From: Saprolegnia diclina VS20
Taxonomy: Eukaryota > Oomycota > Saprolegniomycetes > Saprolegniales > Saprolegniaceae
Direction of reading: 5' to 3'
Length of the DNA stretch: 64,000 bases
Assembly (NCBI RefSeq): GCF_000281045.1
Contig: NW_008246107.1
Coordinates: 150,276-214,275, forward strand
Within the stretch, counting starts at the first letter, position 1. Each line of letters begins with the position of its first letter. Positions 46,279 to 57,077 of the stretch are shown piece after piece. The position numbers were made by a program, and so were the translations under genes. Under the pieces are notes generated by a model that was given only the letters and a program-made list of their open reading frames with translations, was not told the origin of the DNA and ran no database searches.

Positions 46279-46793
46279 ATGGTCGCGAGCCACGACGCGG
46301 CCGGCGTCGTGGTCCTCCGCTCGTGCTATGAGCAGGCCGCGGTCGTCGCTGCGTCGGCTTGTTCTTTGTTGCTCGTCTCAGGGCCGCGCGTCACGACCGA
46401 CAAGCCAAAGCTGTCGTGGGTCGTCGCGGCCTGTCCGCGCAAAGGACGCATCCTCTTCGTCGTCGTTGGCGGACTTGAGGGCGCACGGCGAGCCGACGGA
46501 GCGGTGCTTGTGGCGAGCGTCCGTCGTCGAGGCGAGCGCGATGCAACAGCTGATGCAGCACGAAGGGACAGGCACCGACTGAGCTGTGTACTGGGCAGTG
46601 GGAAGTGGAGCTGGGTGCGAGCTTGTATGTGGGCGACGTCACGCCTCTTTGGCACGAAGGTCCCACGCTGAGCTGGAGCCACTCTGGACGCTCATGCATG
46701 CTGCTGCTTGCGCTTTTCTGCAGCGTCATTCCACTCACGGGTACTCCACCCACGTTCGATGAGCAGTCGTCGTCGTACTGGCACTCAAAGTAG
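46279..46793 (+). CDS. Uncertain small gene, possibly two exons
   Basis: The first frame starts with ATG at 46279 (MVASHDAAGVVVLRSCYEQA) and runs 130 codons. A second frame further on (about 46585-46793) reads QWEVELGASLYVGDVTPLWHE then GPTLSWSHSG, then a hydrophobic stretch (LLLALFCSVIPLTG) and ends SSSYWHSK. Both parts look natural, while the overlap between them is Arg-rich and shadow-like. An intron or a frame break near 46.45-46.58 kb would be needed to join them, and I could not find a clean GTAC...TAG pair. Family unknown; it may be a small membrane or signal-bearing protein. Confidence 0.35.
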
Positions 46794-46977
46794 CCTTTTC
46801 CATGACGAGCTCTCCCAAGTTAGCGGGCTCGCAAGATGCTGGACCTCACCACTGGCATAGTGCGGCTGCAGGCTGCCGCAGTGATGACGGTGCCGCAAAT
46901 CGTAGCGTCAGACCATCTGCAGGCTCGCACTCGAAATTATCACGCATAATACTAGGCGTATATACGAACAACGTAGC

Positions 46978-49900
46978 CTAGTCGTCCGTGTCGTCCGAGT
47001 CGTCGCTGAGGAGGCCGCGGGTAAAGTCGGAGGCGGGGCCGTCGACACGGTGGCGCTGGGCCGTCGACCCAAAGAGGCTGAGCAACAGCGGCACGAGGGC
47101 GAGGCCATGGAGCGCGCCGAGGACGACGATCGAGGCGTACATGCGGAAGAAGTACACCTGGAAGAGCTGCGAGTGGGCAAAGGCGAGGACGCCGACGCCA
47201 ACGACCTTGGTGAGTGTAATGCCGCTCACAATCGACGGCCCGACGACCGAGAGCGCGACTTTGGCCCGCTCGAGCTTGGAGCTCTGAAGCGCCGCAAACG
47301 TCGACGCGACATGGATGTTGAACTCGACGCCGAGGCCGACGCACGCGACCAAGTTGACGACCGAGACCTGCGCACCGTCGTAAACACATAGCAGAAATAC
47401 GAAGTCCGTACCGCGTTGATGGACGTGTGCAGCGTCGAGCAGAGGTTCCAGAGGTGCACGACGCCGATGAGCGACATGGCCATCGAGGCGACGCCCACCG
47501 TCACGACGAGGCACGTCCGCAGTTGGTGCGGCAGCAGGAGCGCCAGGCAGACGTAGACGACGCCTACTCGAATTCGAACAGGATCATTCGTGTGCGGAGG
47601 TACCGAGGGCGAGCAAGACGCTTTGCAGAGCAATGCCTTGGATGGTCAAATACTGGTCGTAGTAGACAAAGTAGAGGCTGTAGGGGAAGGCCGCGTCGTG
47701 CATGGTGGATCTAGCATGACATCTGAGATCTGAGAGTGGTGGGAGTCGACGAGAAGCGTACAGCGGATGGCTCCACTCGGCCGTGAGCGTCGTGAGGTAG
47801 TAGAACGAGTTGATAAGCATCGTCTGGTTGGTCATGGGCGCGACTTGGAATCGCATGCGCGACGCAGCAATCCCTGTCGCGTTGGCGAGCGTCCTACGCT
47901 GAATCTGAATCTCCAAGTTCTTTTTTGAGATTGGAGAAGAGACAATGTAAAGTCAATGTCCATCGCAAACTGAGCGCCGCAGAGACCGTAGCTCTGGCAA
48001 CACTGCGACTCGATCGGGATGCGCGTAAACGTTTGGACGAGCGGGTAGTAGAGCTCGAGCGGCGTCGTGTGGGCGCTTGGGTCGGACGTCTCGAACGGAA
48101 ACGGGTCCAGCGGCTGCTCGGGACAGTCGCTAAGCTCTACGCATCTTCACCGTCGTACCCCGAGTCTCGAGAGCCAAGACAACAACGACCTTGGTCGTGC
48201 TTCTCGGCAAGGAACTGGCGCAGTTGCCGCCACTGGTTGAACGTGTTGAGCCAAGACGAGATCGTCGACCCGAGGTAAGGCTGCAGGAGCGAGAGGTTGT
48301 CCAGCAGCTGCAGCGTGCTGGTCTGCACGTGGCCATTTGTAAAGTCAACATCGCGCAGCACCTACTCGAGTGCTTTGAGAAGCTAAACGAGGCCACTTCG
48401 ACCGTACAATATAAGCCGGTGGGCCCGCGTCGCCGTACTTGGTCTGCGCTTCAAAGTAGTCGTGGAGGTAGAAGTCGGTCGGGATCGCCAGCGTCTGCTC
48501 GAGACCCATGGGGATCTGCGTGAACGCATATGCGCTCCAGGCGAGCCACCCGAGCCAGAGTCCGAGCTACGCAATACTCATAGTTGCATCCAATATATAG
48601 AGAACTCACCACAAGGGTCTTGGTGCGGCGCGAAAACAAGGTCGGGATCCAGCGCGTGTCTAGGAAGGACTGCACGACGGACGCAGTTTCGCCGTCCTCA
48701 AAGTCCTCCGAGTAGGCTCGGATCTGCCGGTTCTTGTCGGGGCTGAGCACATACGGCTTCTTCATGCACGGCATCAAGTCGTACCGACGCGCCTGTGTCA
48801 CGCATCATTAGGTATACAGCAATGCGGCGGCGGACGTACGCGCACACGCCGCGCGTCAATGGCCAAGGCCGCTGCAAACCACGTTATCTGCAGCACATAG
48901 TCGGCGACGACGGCGAGGGCGGCGACGATGCAAAACGACTCGAGCGCCGGGATCTTGGTGTACGCCCCCACGAGGAACGCGAGCGACTCGGAGACCGCGG
49001 CCACCTACAACTGACATGCCACCTCGTCGCAGGAAGATGCCGGTACCGTGATGGACGGACCGACGTTGGCCATCGCGTCGCCAAGGAGCTGCGGCAGTGA
49101 GGTAAACTCTACATGCGTCAACTAGGCGACAAAAGAGGGTGCACAGCGTACCACGGGGGATGTGTGTCTGCGCGCGGAGCACGCGGTCGAGTTCGTTGGT
49201 GAGAATGAACATGTTGTCGACGCCGATGGCGAGGATGAGGAAGGGCACGACCTCGAGCGTGATCATGGTAATGTCGATACGAAGCACGCTGACCGCAATG
49301 CCTACCCCGAACGGTCGATACATTGATACTAAACGCATTTCGGTACCAAACGCGATGCCCATGGACGCAATCACGATCGAGATGCCCCAGAGCCCGAGCA
49401 CGTAGCGCGACTTGACTGTGTCCAGCGGCTTGCCGAGCGCCATGGCCACGTAGACGAACATGAGGAGGTAGCTCAAGACGACGATGAACGCGTTTTGCTG
49501 CGTCTCGACCGTCAGCGCGTCTTCCACGGAGCGCTGGGCCATCGACTCGACGACGAGCCCGACCTTGGAGACGTACGTCGAAGCAACATGCAAAAAGACT
49601 TGCTCTTCCCACGCCTTGGCGCGGGCCTGCGCCGCCGGGTGCATGTCGTTGGTCTATCCGATCGTCAAGACCATAGCTTGCGGATCAACATGGAAGCTGT
49701 GACGTACGAGGAGGAAGGTTACTATGAGCGCGGTCGCGCGGGGCGTGGGATCGCCGCACGGATCCGGGTTCTTGTGGCAGCTGTCGGTCGAGAGCCCGCC
49801 AAAGACGACGTCGCGCATGACGGGGACGCCGTTTTGGTCCATGCAAGGTGAAAAGGACGCAAGCTATATGCATCGATGGTAAGAAGACAAGGAAGACATG

Positions 49901-50452
49901 GAACTCCTTGCGTACGTCGGGATGTGTCGTTTGGCATGCAATCGTGAGCTTGATGTCGGGGTCTGAGGCAACGAGCGTGACGTCGCCGCGCCAGTACTGC
50001 ATCGGGCTCTCGACGAGGCAGCCTTTGCCTGGAATGGGCCGAAAGCAGAGATCGTCGAGGCTAATCATTTCGTTGCCGAGCGTCGCGTTCGTGGTCATGA
50101 TGCGGTGCTGGAGCTCGCCGACCTCGGCGAGGAAGGCCTTGGTGATGACGTCGTTGTCGCTGCCGTTGGGCAAGTGGAAGATGAGCTGCTCGATGCGGAA
50201 GAACGGCCCAAAGTGCTCGTCAAAGAAGCGCTGCTGCATGGCCGACGTCGACGTCGGTGGCACCCACAGCTTTTGCGGCTCGTTCTGGATGGTCATGTGC
50301 AGCACGCCGAGCGAGCCGAGGATGCTGGCGCCAATGGCCATGGCCATCACAGTCCACGGGCGCGCGCCGCAGAAGCTTCCGAGCGCCTGCAGCCCGCGCT
50401 GGAGCACCGACCGCTCCTTCGCGCGGGTCGACCTGGTCGAGCGGAACGCCAT
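46978..50452 (-). CDS. NPC1-like sterol-sensing-domain membrane protein lacking the N-terminal domain
   Basis: A multi-exon minus gene starting at ATG 50450-50452 (MAFRSTRSTRAKERSVLQRG). A GTG-started extension upstream is not used. It begins just before what is the second membrane helix in NPC1 (FCGARPWTVMAMAIGASILG). The lumenal domain follows with FFDEHFGPFFRIEQLIFHLP, close to the NPC1 text. The sterol-sensing domain reads FLILAIGVDNMFILTNELDR. The C-terminal half carries GVEFNIHVASTFAAL, KVVGVGVLAFAHSQLFQVYFF and ALHGLALVPLLLSLFG, all typical of NPC1. The tail is acidic (SDDSDDTDD). NPC1 moves sterols out of endolysosomes. The usual Cys-rich, sterol-binding N-terminal domain (about 250 residues) and first membrane helix are not found upstream, so the gene may encode a shortened member. 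Confidence 0.85.
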
Positions 50453-52135
50453 CGTCGTCGCCCCCACGATATCTTTCTTCGCAATTGCAGCCTTTTAAAA
50501 TGCATTGAGCATCGGAATAAAAATATGTGGGTGAATGTATGGGTAGCCATAAATGACAAAAAGAGGATCATGCTGACCTGACACGAGACAGATGGTGGTC
50601 TGGTGACAAAAAGGGGTTTCTTGCAGCTTTGGGCGAACGGACATTTTGCCACGTCATCCAACCATCACCGCAGTGCTGCCAGCACGCACAGACCACAGAT
50701 TCTGCTGTCGAAACTGTGGTCCTTGGTCTGCTGCTTGTGGACTCGAAGCAACTTGGTGGTTCACACCAATGGGAAAGAGAAGGAAGGGACAACACCTGCG
50801 TATGAAGCAGGAATGTACGAAAGGCGGTCGACGTAGTCCCATCTGCACCTTGACACTCCCTGAATGGACGCTGAAGAATGCTGTGGACCGCTTGTGAAAC
50901 GGTCGTCATAGCCCACGATCAGCTTAGAGGCAGCTGGCAATTTGGCAGTGCGCCATCCTCACGGTTCATGTGTTGGCCCATCGTTCGAGCGTCTCGTAGT
51001 GAGCTTCTCGAATCGAGTCGCATGAGATCAAAAGCCCCGTACATTCCTATTCGAGATACAACCTTGCGACAGCTTTTGGCAGTTGGCAACGACGAAGCAC
51101 GCACTCGAGATACATCGCCCTTGTGTAATGCCGCCAAGCCTCGCACGCACGTGGAGCTACTCAGGGTTCTCGTGCAGCCTTGCTGTAGTCCCACATTCGA
51201 TGCATCTCTTGGCGGCCCACGAAAGCCGAGCGCTGCCAGGCGATAATGACTCATGGTATTTGAAGGAATTCATAACACGTTGGCAGTTTGCTGCCGATGG
51301 ACGTACCGCACGGAACGGTCGGACAGCGGCAGGCAGATAGAGACGCCGACGGCCGCACCTCAATCGCGAACTTGAACCAAGATCACAAAGGAAGAAGAAC
51401 TGGCAACTTCAACATCGCACCTCGTGGGAAATGGTGGTATTTCCCACATGTCCGATTTCTCACATCAAGGGTTGATCGACGATCAACTGCAGCCATCCAT
51501 CATCCAAGCGTTCAGGACCCGTGACAATGGCGCGGCAGCATGGACATGGACGTCTGCGACGTCGTTGTTCGACAAACGTAGAGGATCCGAGACGTCCGGA
51601 CAGGCGCAGCATTCGTGCGTTCGTGAATTGGGTCCGCTGCCAGAGGAAATTCTAGATACCAGTGTGAAAATTACATTTCACCGAGGACGTTGAATTGATC
51701 CAAACGCCATCCGTCAATTTTTCCGCATGCGTGGGCGAGATATATCTAGTACCAGGCATAGTGTAAAGGCATACAAAAACACCGTAGAATGCTTGCATGT
51801 CACCGTACCACAGTGTCGTTCTCTGGGCGCGTGGTGATGCGAGGAGCAAATTGCAGCTGAGCGCCAGCACCCAAGCATGCAGTGCAACGTCCAGAACGGC
51901 TACTCTGAAGGGGGACCTTGAAGTTGGCGCCAAAGATGCGCGCGATTTCCCACCGTGGGAATTGCATTTTACACATTTCGGACCAGCATCTTGAGATTGG
52001 TAAGCATTTTGGGACAGGTCCATCGTCGTGGGGCCGTTTTTCCGCGTAGTTTTGGCCAATGAAACGACGCCGTCGGCGGCCGCTGCCGGAGCAGGTCATT
52101 TTCGAATCTTCGCCGCCCCAGCCACCCCCCCGACC
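50453..52135. other. Gap of 1.7 kb, nothing coding recognised, two GTGGGAA inverted pairs
   Basis: I searched this region for a missing NPC1 N-terminal domain and saw none. Open frames are short (the longest about 120 codons) and domain-free. Two inverted pairs of the word GTGGGAA are present at 51424-51447 and 51947-51961 (see Findings). Confidence 0.35.
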
Positions 52136-52439
52136 ATGTCCATGACCAGCTTCCTCGTGCGCCGACTCTCGCGCCAGGGCGACGACCACCTTGCTGCCGT
52201 CTCCATCACCGAGGCCGAGTGCAACACGCTCATGAAGCACCTCGTGGAGCGCGACTTGCTCCCGAACGCGTGCCGGCAGCTGCTCGTGCGCCACAACACG
52301 GCGCCGGCGGCGCGCAAGGAGCCGACGCGCATGGCCGCGCAGGTCGTCGACAAGGACGCCAACCACCACTATGGCATGGTACGCCTGCGATGCCATTGAT
52401 GAGGTTGATTCTTATCTGTATGTCTAGATCTACTTGTGA
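52136..52439 (+). CDS. Small hypothetical protein, two exons
   Basis: ATG at 52136 (MSMTSFLVRRLSRQGDDHLA). An intron at 52379-52427 (GTACGC … CTAG) joins …HHYGM to IYL and a stop at 52437-52439, giving 84 residues. If the intron is not used, the frame runs to 52399. The sequence is helical (VSITEAECNTLMKHLVERDLL) and basic, with no signal peptide or membrane segment. The first exon's GC-rich, in-frame composition supports a real gene. Function unknown. Confidence 0.6.
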
Positions 52440-52577
52440 GAGGTCGACAGCCCATCTCGTTAGCTCTTGTACCAGTACTGTAGTCGTCTCCTGAAGTCGT
52501 AACCTAATAATCTATATCCCACGCCGTCTGTGTCGAGTATAAGATAAGATCTGGTTGATGTACTAATGGACTTTTTA

Positions 52578-53015
52578 TTATTCGGGTGTTGCCGACTGGA
52601 GCCTGGCCAGAGCCTCGACGGCATCCAGCACTTGCTGGATGTGGCTGGCGATCTCGCGCGCCTTGGCTTGGTGACGCTCGCGCTTCGCAGCCAAAAACTG
52701 CTTGCGGCCAGCGACAAAGGGCGGTACGTCCGCGGCGGCCATTTCAACGTACACCTGCAAACCAATGTGCACGACGACGGGCGTATGGGGCGCGACCTTG
52801 ACCTTGGCATAGCACTGCTTCCCGAGGTCGCACTGCAGCTTCCACGCCTTGTCCTGCGCGTCCGCCGCAGCCTTGCCCGCGAGCATCTCGACGAGGTTGT
52901 CGTACTCGGCCACGTCGGCGTCGAGCGCGTCGCGCTGCGCAAGCGCGGCCGTCAGCTGCGGCCGCAGCGTCTCCTCGACGAACGTCGCGTACTTCTCGAC
53001 CTCGGCCGTTGCCAT
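52578..53015 (-). CDS. UXT-like prefoldin-alpha subunit
   Basis: A single-exon ORF of 145 residues from ATG 53013-53015 (MATAEVEKYATFVEETLRPQ). It shows the prefoldin-alpha layout: an N-terminal coiled-coil helix (KYATFVEETLRPQLTAALAQ), a short beta-rich centre (LQCDLGKQCYAKVKVAP, VVVHIGLQVYVEMAAADVPP) and a C-terminal helix (ERHQAKAREIASHIQQVLDA). The centre DLGxxxYxxxxVP-type text and the length fit UXT (ubiquitously expressed transcript) better than other prefoldin subunits. UXT belongs to the R2TP/prefoldin-like complex that helps assemble large complexes in the cytoplasm and nucleus. Confidence 0.75.
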   Translation of the reverse strand: MATAEVEKYATFVEETLRPQLTAALAQRDALDADVAEYDNLVEMLAGKAAADAQDKAWKLQCDLGKQCYAKVKVAPHTPVVVHIGLQVYVEMAAADVPPFVAGRKQFLAAKRERHQAKAREIASHIQQVLDAVEALARLQSATPE

Positions 53016-53386
53016 CGCAAATGCAAGTAAGAAGGACCAATCAAAATCATTTCTTCGAACTTCGATATGCTTTGGCCTCGAAGTATCTTGGCAAGATCCG
53101 CGCCGACAGAGGGAGTCGGAGGCCAAGCTTGGTGGCAGTGGCTGGGCGCGCCAGCAGCTTCAAGGCCAAAAGAAAGAGCCACCGGACCCGCAGCTATGCT
53201 AGCATTGCTGACGGTAAAGATATGTGAAGATCGGGATGTGCAGGAGACGAAGGTTCGTTCACCGTCGTTTGCTTCAACGCGAGACGAACATCTTCGGCCA
53301 ATGTGGCAATCGCAACCGAGAAACAGGGAATGATAAATGATTTTTGAAGACAACACGATCTATGGTCAGCTACTTGTGCATTCTCG
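53016..53386. other. Gap between the UXT-like and PH-domain genes, nothing recognised
   Basis: About 370 bases holding the promoter side of the UXT-like gene and the 3' end of the PH gene. Frames open here on both strands are shadows or short and domain-free. Confidence 0.3.
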
Positions 53387-54352
53387 TCACACGGCAGTCG
53401 CGAGGTTCTTCTCGCGCACGAACGCGTAAAGCGCCGCGAGGAGCCCGTCGACGCTGTAAAAGAGCTGCAAGTGCGTTGGCTTTTTGGACGCCGCGTCAAA
53501 GTCCATGTGGCAAAACCCCTCGAGCTCAATCATGTCGCCGTTGCCGGCCACGCCTTGGAACGTGCCGTGGAAGTAGCCCACTTGGCGCCACCGAAACGTC
53601 GTGCGCGGCAGGGTTGTGTAGACCTCGGTCACGCACCACTTCCAGCCGCCGGGCGACACCATGTGCAACGTCACTTGCTGCGGCAACGCGCCAGGTCCCG
53701 CGACGTCCATACCGTTGACCGAGCATCGGCCGCAGTCGGCGGCGCCGACAAACCACTGCTGCAGGCGAGCCTCGATCTTGCGCTCGATGGACGTATTGTG
53801 GTGCGACAGAAGGCGCTTGGACACGACAATGTCATTGGCCGTCGCGGCGTCCATGAGGAACGTCTTCATGTAGGCCTTTCCGAGCCGTTCAAAGAGCCCC
53901 GGCTCCTTCTCGACCACGTCCGTATCGTTGCTGGACGTCGACACGGACGCAGAGCTCGTTACGCGCACCACCATGTCGATGCCTGCGGCGTCGCACTGGG
54001 TCTCCCAGTCCCGAAAGACGCGCTCGTCGCTACAGGCAAAGAGCGCGGTAGCCGAGACGTACGGCAGCACCTCGAGCACGAACGGTGTCTTGGAGCTCGC
54101 GTGCAGCACGTGTGTCTTGATTTGGCGGATCGCGATCGACTCGAGAAGCGGCTCGTTGACCGTGTTGCTGCCCTTGTACACGTGGAGGTACACGTACGCG
54201 CCGTCGCGGTCCCGCTTGAGGACGCAGAAGCGCCGCTTCCAGCCCGAGAGGAACGAGCGCTGCTTCATGTGCAGCCAGCCCGTGTGCAGTCGTCGGTGCC
54301 CGCTCATGGTCGTGCAAACAAAGTTATCAGCGATCGCAGCATAGTCCGCCAT
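53387..54352 (-). CDS. PH-domain protein, 321 residues
   Basis: A single-exon gene from ATG 54350-54352. The PH domain occupies about residues 20-125: HTGWLHMKQRSFLSGWKRRF (opening strands), FVLEVLPYVSATALFACSD (later strands), then ERVFRDWETQCDAAG with the closing Trp. The C-terminal two-thirds (about residues 160-320) is a separate region with LGKAYMKTFLMDAATANDIV and a beta-rich end (RQVGYFHGTFQGVAGNGDMI, HLQLFYSVDGLLAALYAF). This resembles a VASt/START-like or GRAM-associated fold, but I cannot confirm it. A membrane-associated lipid-transfer or signalling role is possible. Confidence 0.8.
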   Translation of the reverse strand: MADYAAIADNFVCTTMSGHRRLHTGWLHMKQRSFLSGWKRRFCVLKRDRDGAYVYLHVYKGSNTVNEPLLESIAIRQIKTHVLHASSKTPFVLEVLPYVSATALFACSDERVFRDWETQCDAAGIDMVVRVTSSASVSTSSNDTDVVEKEPGLFERLGKAYMKTFLMDAATANDIVVSKRLLSHHNTSIERKIEARLQQWFVGAADCGRCSVNGMDVAGPGALPQQVTLHMVSPGGWKWCVTEVYTTLPRTTFRWRQVGYFHGTFQGVAGNGDMIELEGFCHMDFDAASKKPTHLQLFYSVDGLLAALYAFVREKNLATAV

Positions 54353-56639
54353 CGGTGCAGAGATTCACTTGACGATACTACGCCGCTTTGGCCTTTCCGT
54401 CGTTTCAGACCAGGTTGCCGAAACCGGCGCCTCAAAACGCATTGCGCGCTGCCACGTCATAATCCGAACCGCGGCGGCTCCGCAAATCTCGTCCGAAGCC
54501 GCGGCGCCAACCTGGGCGCGTACAGTGCCACAGAAGAAGGCCAGTTAGTGCATGTAAACTAGCATGAAGCTCAAGTGGGTCGGCATTCCAATCTCAGAAA
54601 GCACAGCAACCGACGGTTCTACAAGTGCACGAGTGCTCGGTTCAAGGTGATTCTGGGTGCACCGAGCGTTGAACGAGGAAGAATGTCCCAAGACCTTCCC
54701 CCATCATCCATGCCACCCAGCACGTGTGCAGCAAAAAGAAGGCCGTCGAAAGCGATCGGCCGCATACGCGGCAACTGGGTTTGTGTATCGCATCACCGCC
54801 TTGTCTACGGCTCAATAGACACGAAACACGTGGGGACACCATGTACTTTTTTGCTTCGGGACCTTTTGCCAAGAAGAGTGCTTTGGGAGCGCCGTCTTGG
54901 TGGTGCTGATCTCAAAGCGAGCCGTCGCCACAGCCAGACTCTTCCGACACTGTGAAGATGAAGCCAAGTCCATTTCGATGTTCGCGCAAAGAAGGGCCAC
55001 TCGGAATGCGACGCGCGCACATCGTCAGTGTGATACTAGCACGACGACGACTGCTATGCGGGTCGAAACTCAGAGCGAAGTAACGACTCGCCATCACCCA
55101 GTGGCCCAAAAATGATGTAAACTCGACAAGATTGCACACGACAGTCGAACAAGTGACCAAAATCGAAGCCGCGAGTAATTGGGATGCACGAGCCGAGTAA
55201 ACGCCCAACGGAAGGCGCCAACGTTTGTGAGAGGGACACCGTGCGGCGGTTCGTGGCCGTCCACAGCCATTCGCCGCCTTTCCTACTGCTCTTTGCTCGA
55301 TGCGCTGCCTCTCTGACCGCGCAAACTCGCCGTCGGAAGCCGCACATCGCGTTGAAGTCAACCCATTCCTTCGTGCTGTGGCGGCCAAGACATGGCAAGA
55401 TACTGCGTGGGAAATGTTTCCCACAACCACACACATACAATACGCGAGTACAATGACATTTTTCACGTATGTGGAAAGCATGTAAAATCCACTTGGACCA
55501 TATGTGTTGGCACTGAGCGTGCTGCATGTGGGCACCGGATGATCGCAACGCATTCGACAAGGTAGGACAAGGGCCGTGACGTCGGAACGCCTTCATCAAG
55601 CGTCCAATGGCGACGACGCTATCGTGTTGGCCTTCGTAGCCAGCTGGGACGGGAACGAACGCCGTCTTCTTTGGCGTCGGCTTGGCCGCACGTGAGTTTG
55701 AAACGAATTGACCTTCTCAGACCGCACTGGCTGTTCACGTGAACGGTCTCGCACCCACTCGACGGCCGCGTGTTTTTCCCGCAGCTTCAAGTTTGTGCGT
55801 CCGTAGACAGGACCGGCTTGCTGGATGCTTGGACGCGAAGTGTGCCGCGCTGATCGTCTCCCGCGCGCCACGAGACGACGACGACGGCACAAAAATCTTT
55901 GCGTCGCGCTTGATGCCTCTCGTCGCGAGCGCAGCGTACACGAATAATAGTATCCACTGGGGGACCATATGCGACACGAGCTCGCGATTGTCCATGATGC
56001 CGACATCTTGCAGTCTCAGACTCTTGGGTGGCTTTTCTCGTTCGTCCCTTGTACCATTGCCCGACGACGACGACGACCGGTGTACTACGGTCAGGACCAG
56101 GTATCGGTTGCAGTGCGGTCTTTGTCAAGCTGGAGAAAGCTGAAGTGCTTGACCACGGGTCATGAAGAAAGGCCATTTGACATCCGTCATGACTGGGCGC
56201 TTATTTGACTTGCATTACACATTCTTTCGAGAGGGTCACGGGCATGTGACCAACTCGACTACCGTAGACGAGGGATGGTGCCACCTACGGGTTGTTGGTG
56301 GTTGTTGCGAATGCCTGAGGCGTCGTGGTCCCAAGATGCCGCTGTAGAGTGTGTAGATCTATGTGCGACCGCCTTCGTTTGCTCGTGTCGCCACGAAGCA
56401 TTCGGCGGCGAGCGACCGCGACGGCAATTGGCCGAGTATGTGGACACGGCCTTGGTTGATGCGTGTGGACTGGCTCGTGTGCTCGGAAAGCAGCTGGAAC
56501 CTCCTGCGTGCAATTAGGATATCGACTTTGCTTTGTGGAGTCCCACCCATACCTTCAACGATGTCGCGGGCCTCGGCAGTCGTCTGTTTTGTCCTCGACC
56601 TCGGTGTTCCCAGTGTTTCATTTGCGCCGTCTCGCCAAG
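54353..56639. other. Gap of 2.3 kb, nothing coding recognised, one GTGGGAA inverted pair
   Basis: Several ORFs of 80-180 codons on both strands are domain-free, have no introns of the window's type, and fail to agree between frames. Near 55,407-55,424 an inverted pair of GTGGGAA flanks a 4-base centre (see Findings). The end of the stretch (about 56.60-56.64 kb) carries TTTCATTTGCG, which fits an oomycete initiator, just ahead of the gene at 56640. Confidence 0.35.
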
Positions 56640-57077
56640 ATGAACTTCCAGGGTCTCCACCCCGAAGCGCCCGCGCCGTGCAGCTACCACCACAACTGCT
56701 ACCGATACGCCAAGCTCAACGACCTCTGCTTGATCCACGCGCGCACACTCCACGTCGCTTCGCCGGCCTCGACCAAGTCTGCCAGCGAAACCGGCTCCGA
56801 GGCCACCAAGCCGACGCGCACGAACCGCCACCGCAAGTGCCAAGCGACCAACTGCACGGCCTTTGCGCGCCACGGCGGCTTTTGCACGCGCCACGGCGGC
56901 GGCCGGCGCTGCAAGATCGACGGCTGCGAGACCGCGGCCCAAACCCGCGGCTTTTGCCGGCTCCACGGCGGCGGGTCGCGCTGTCGCGTCGCCAACTGCA
57001 ACGACTTTGCGCGCGTGGGTGGTCTCTGCATGCAGCACGTGCGCATGGTCAACCGCGACGCGATGCAGCAGTCGTAG
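56640..57077 (+). CDS. WRKY19-like Cys/His zinc-knuckle repeat protein
   Basis: A single-exon ORF of 145 residues. The ATG at 56640 (MNFQGLHPEAPAPCSYHHNC) follows an initiator-like CATTT. Four similar units follow: CSYHHNCYRYAKLNDLCLIH, CQATNCTAFARHGGFCTRH, CKIDGCETAAQTRGFCRLH and CRVANCNDFARVGGLCMQH. The later units are linked by GGGxRC. This CxxxxCxxxAxxxGxCxxHGGG pattern is the repeat seen in WRKY19-like proteins and is abundant in oomycetes. Each unit probably binds one zinc ion. Function unknown; DNA or protein binding is inferred. The upstream same-frame extension is ignored because it lacks these units. Confidence 0.8.
   Translation: MNFQGLHPEAPAPCSYHHNCYRYAKLNDLCLIHARTLHVASPASTKSASETGSEATKPTRTNRHRKCQATNCTAFARHGGFCTRHGGGRRCKIDGCETAAQTRGFCRLHGGGSRCRVANCNDFARVGGLCMQHVRMVNRDAMQQS

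Noticed and set aside
50453-52135. Search for the NPC1 N-terminal domain upstream of the NPC1-like gene
   Set aside because: No frame on either strand in the gap has the Cys spacing of that domain or a signal peptide.
54353-56639. Several ORFs of 80-180 codons in the 2.3-kb gap
   Set aside because: They overlap one another on both strands, lack any domain and carry no GTAC...TAG introns; none is better than chance.
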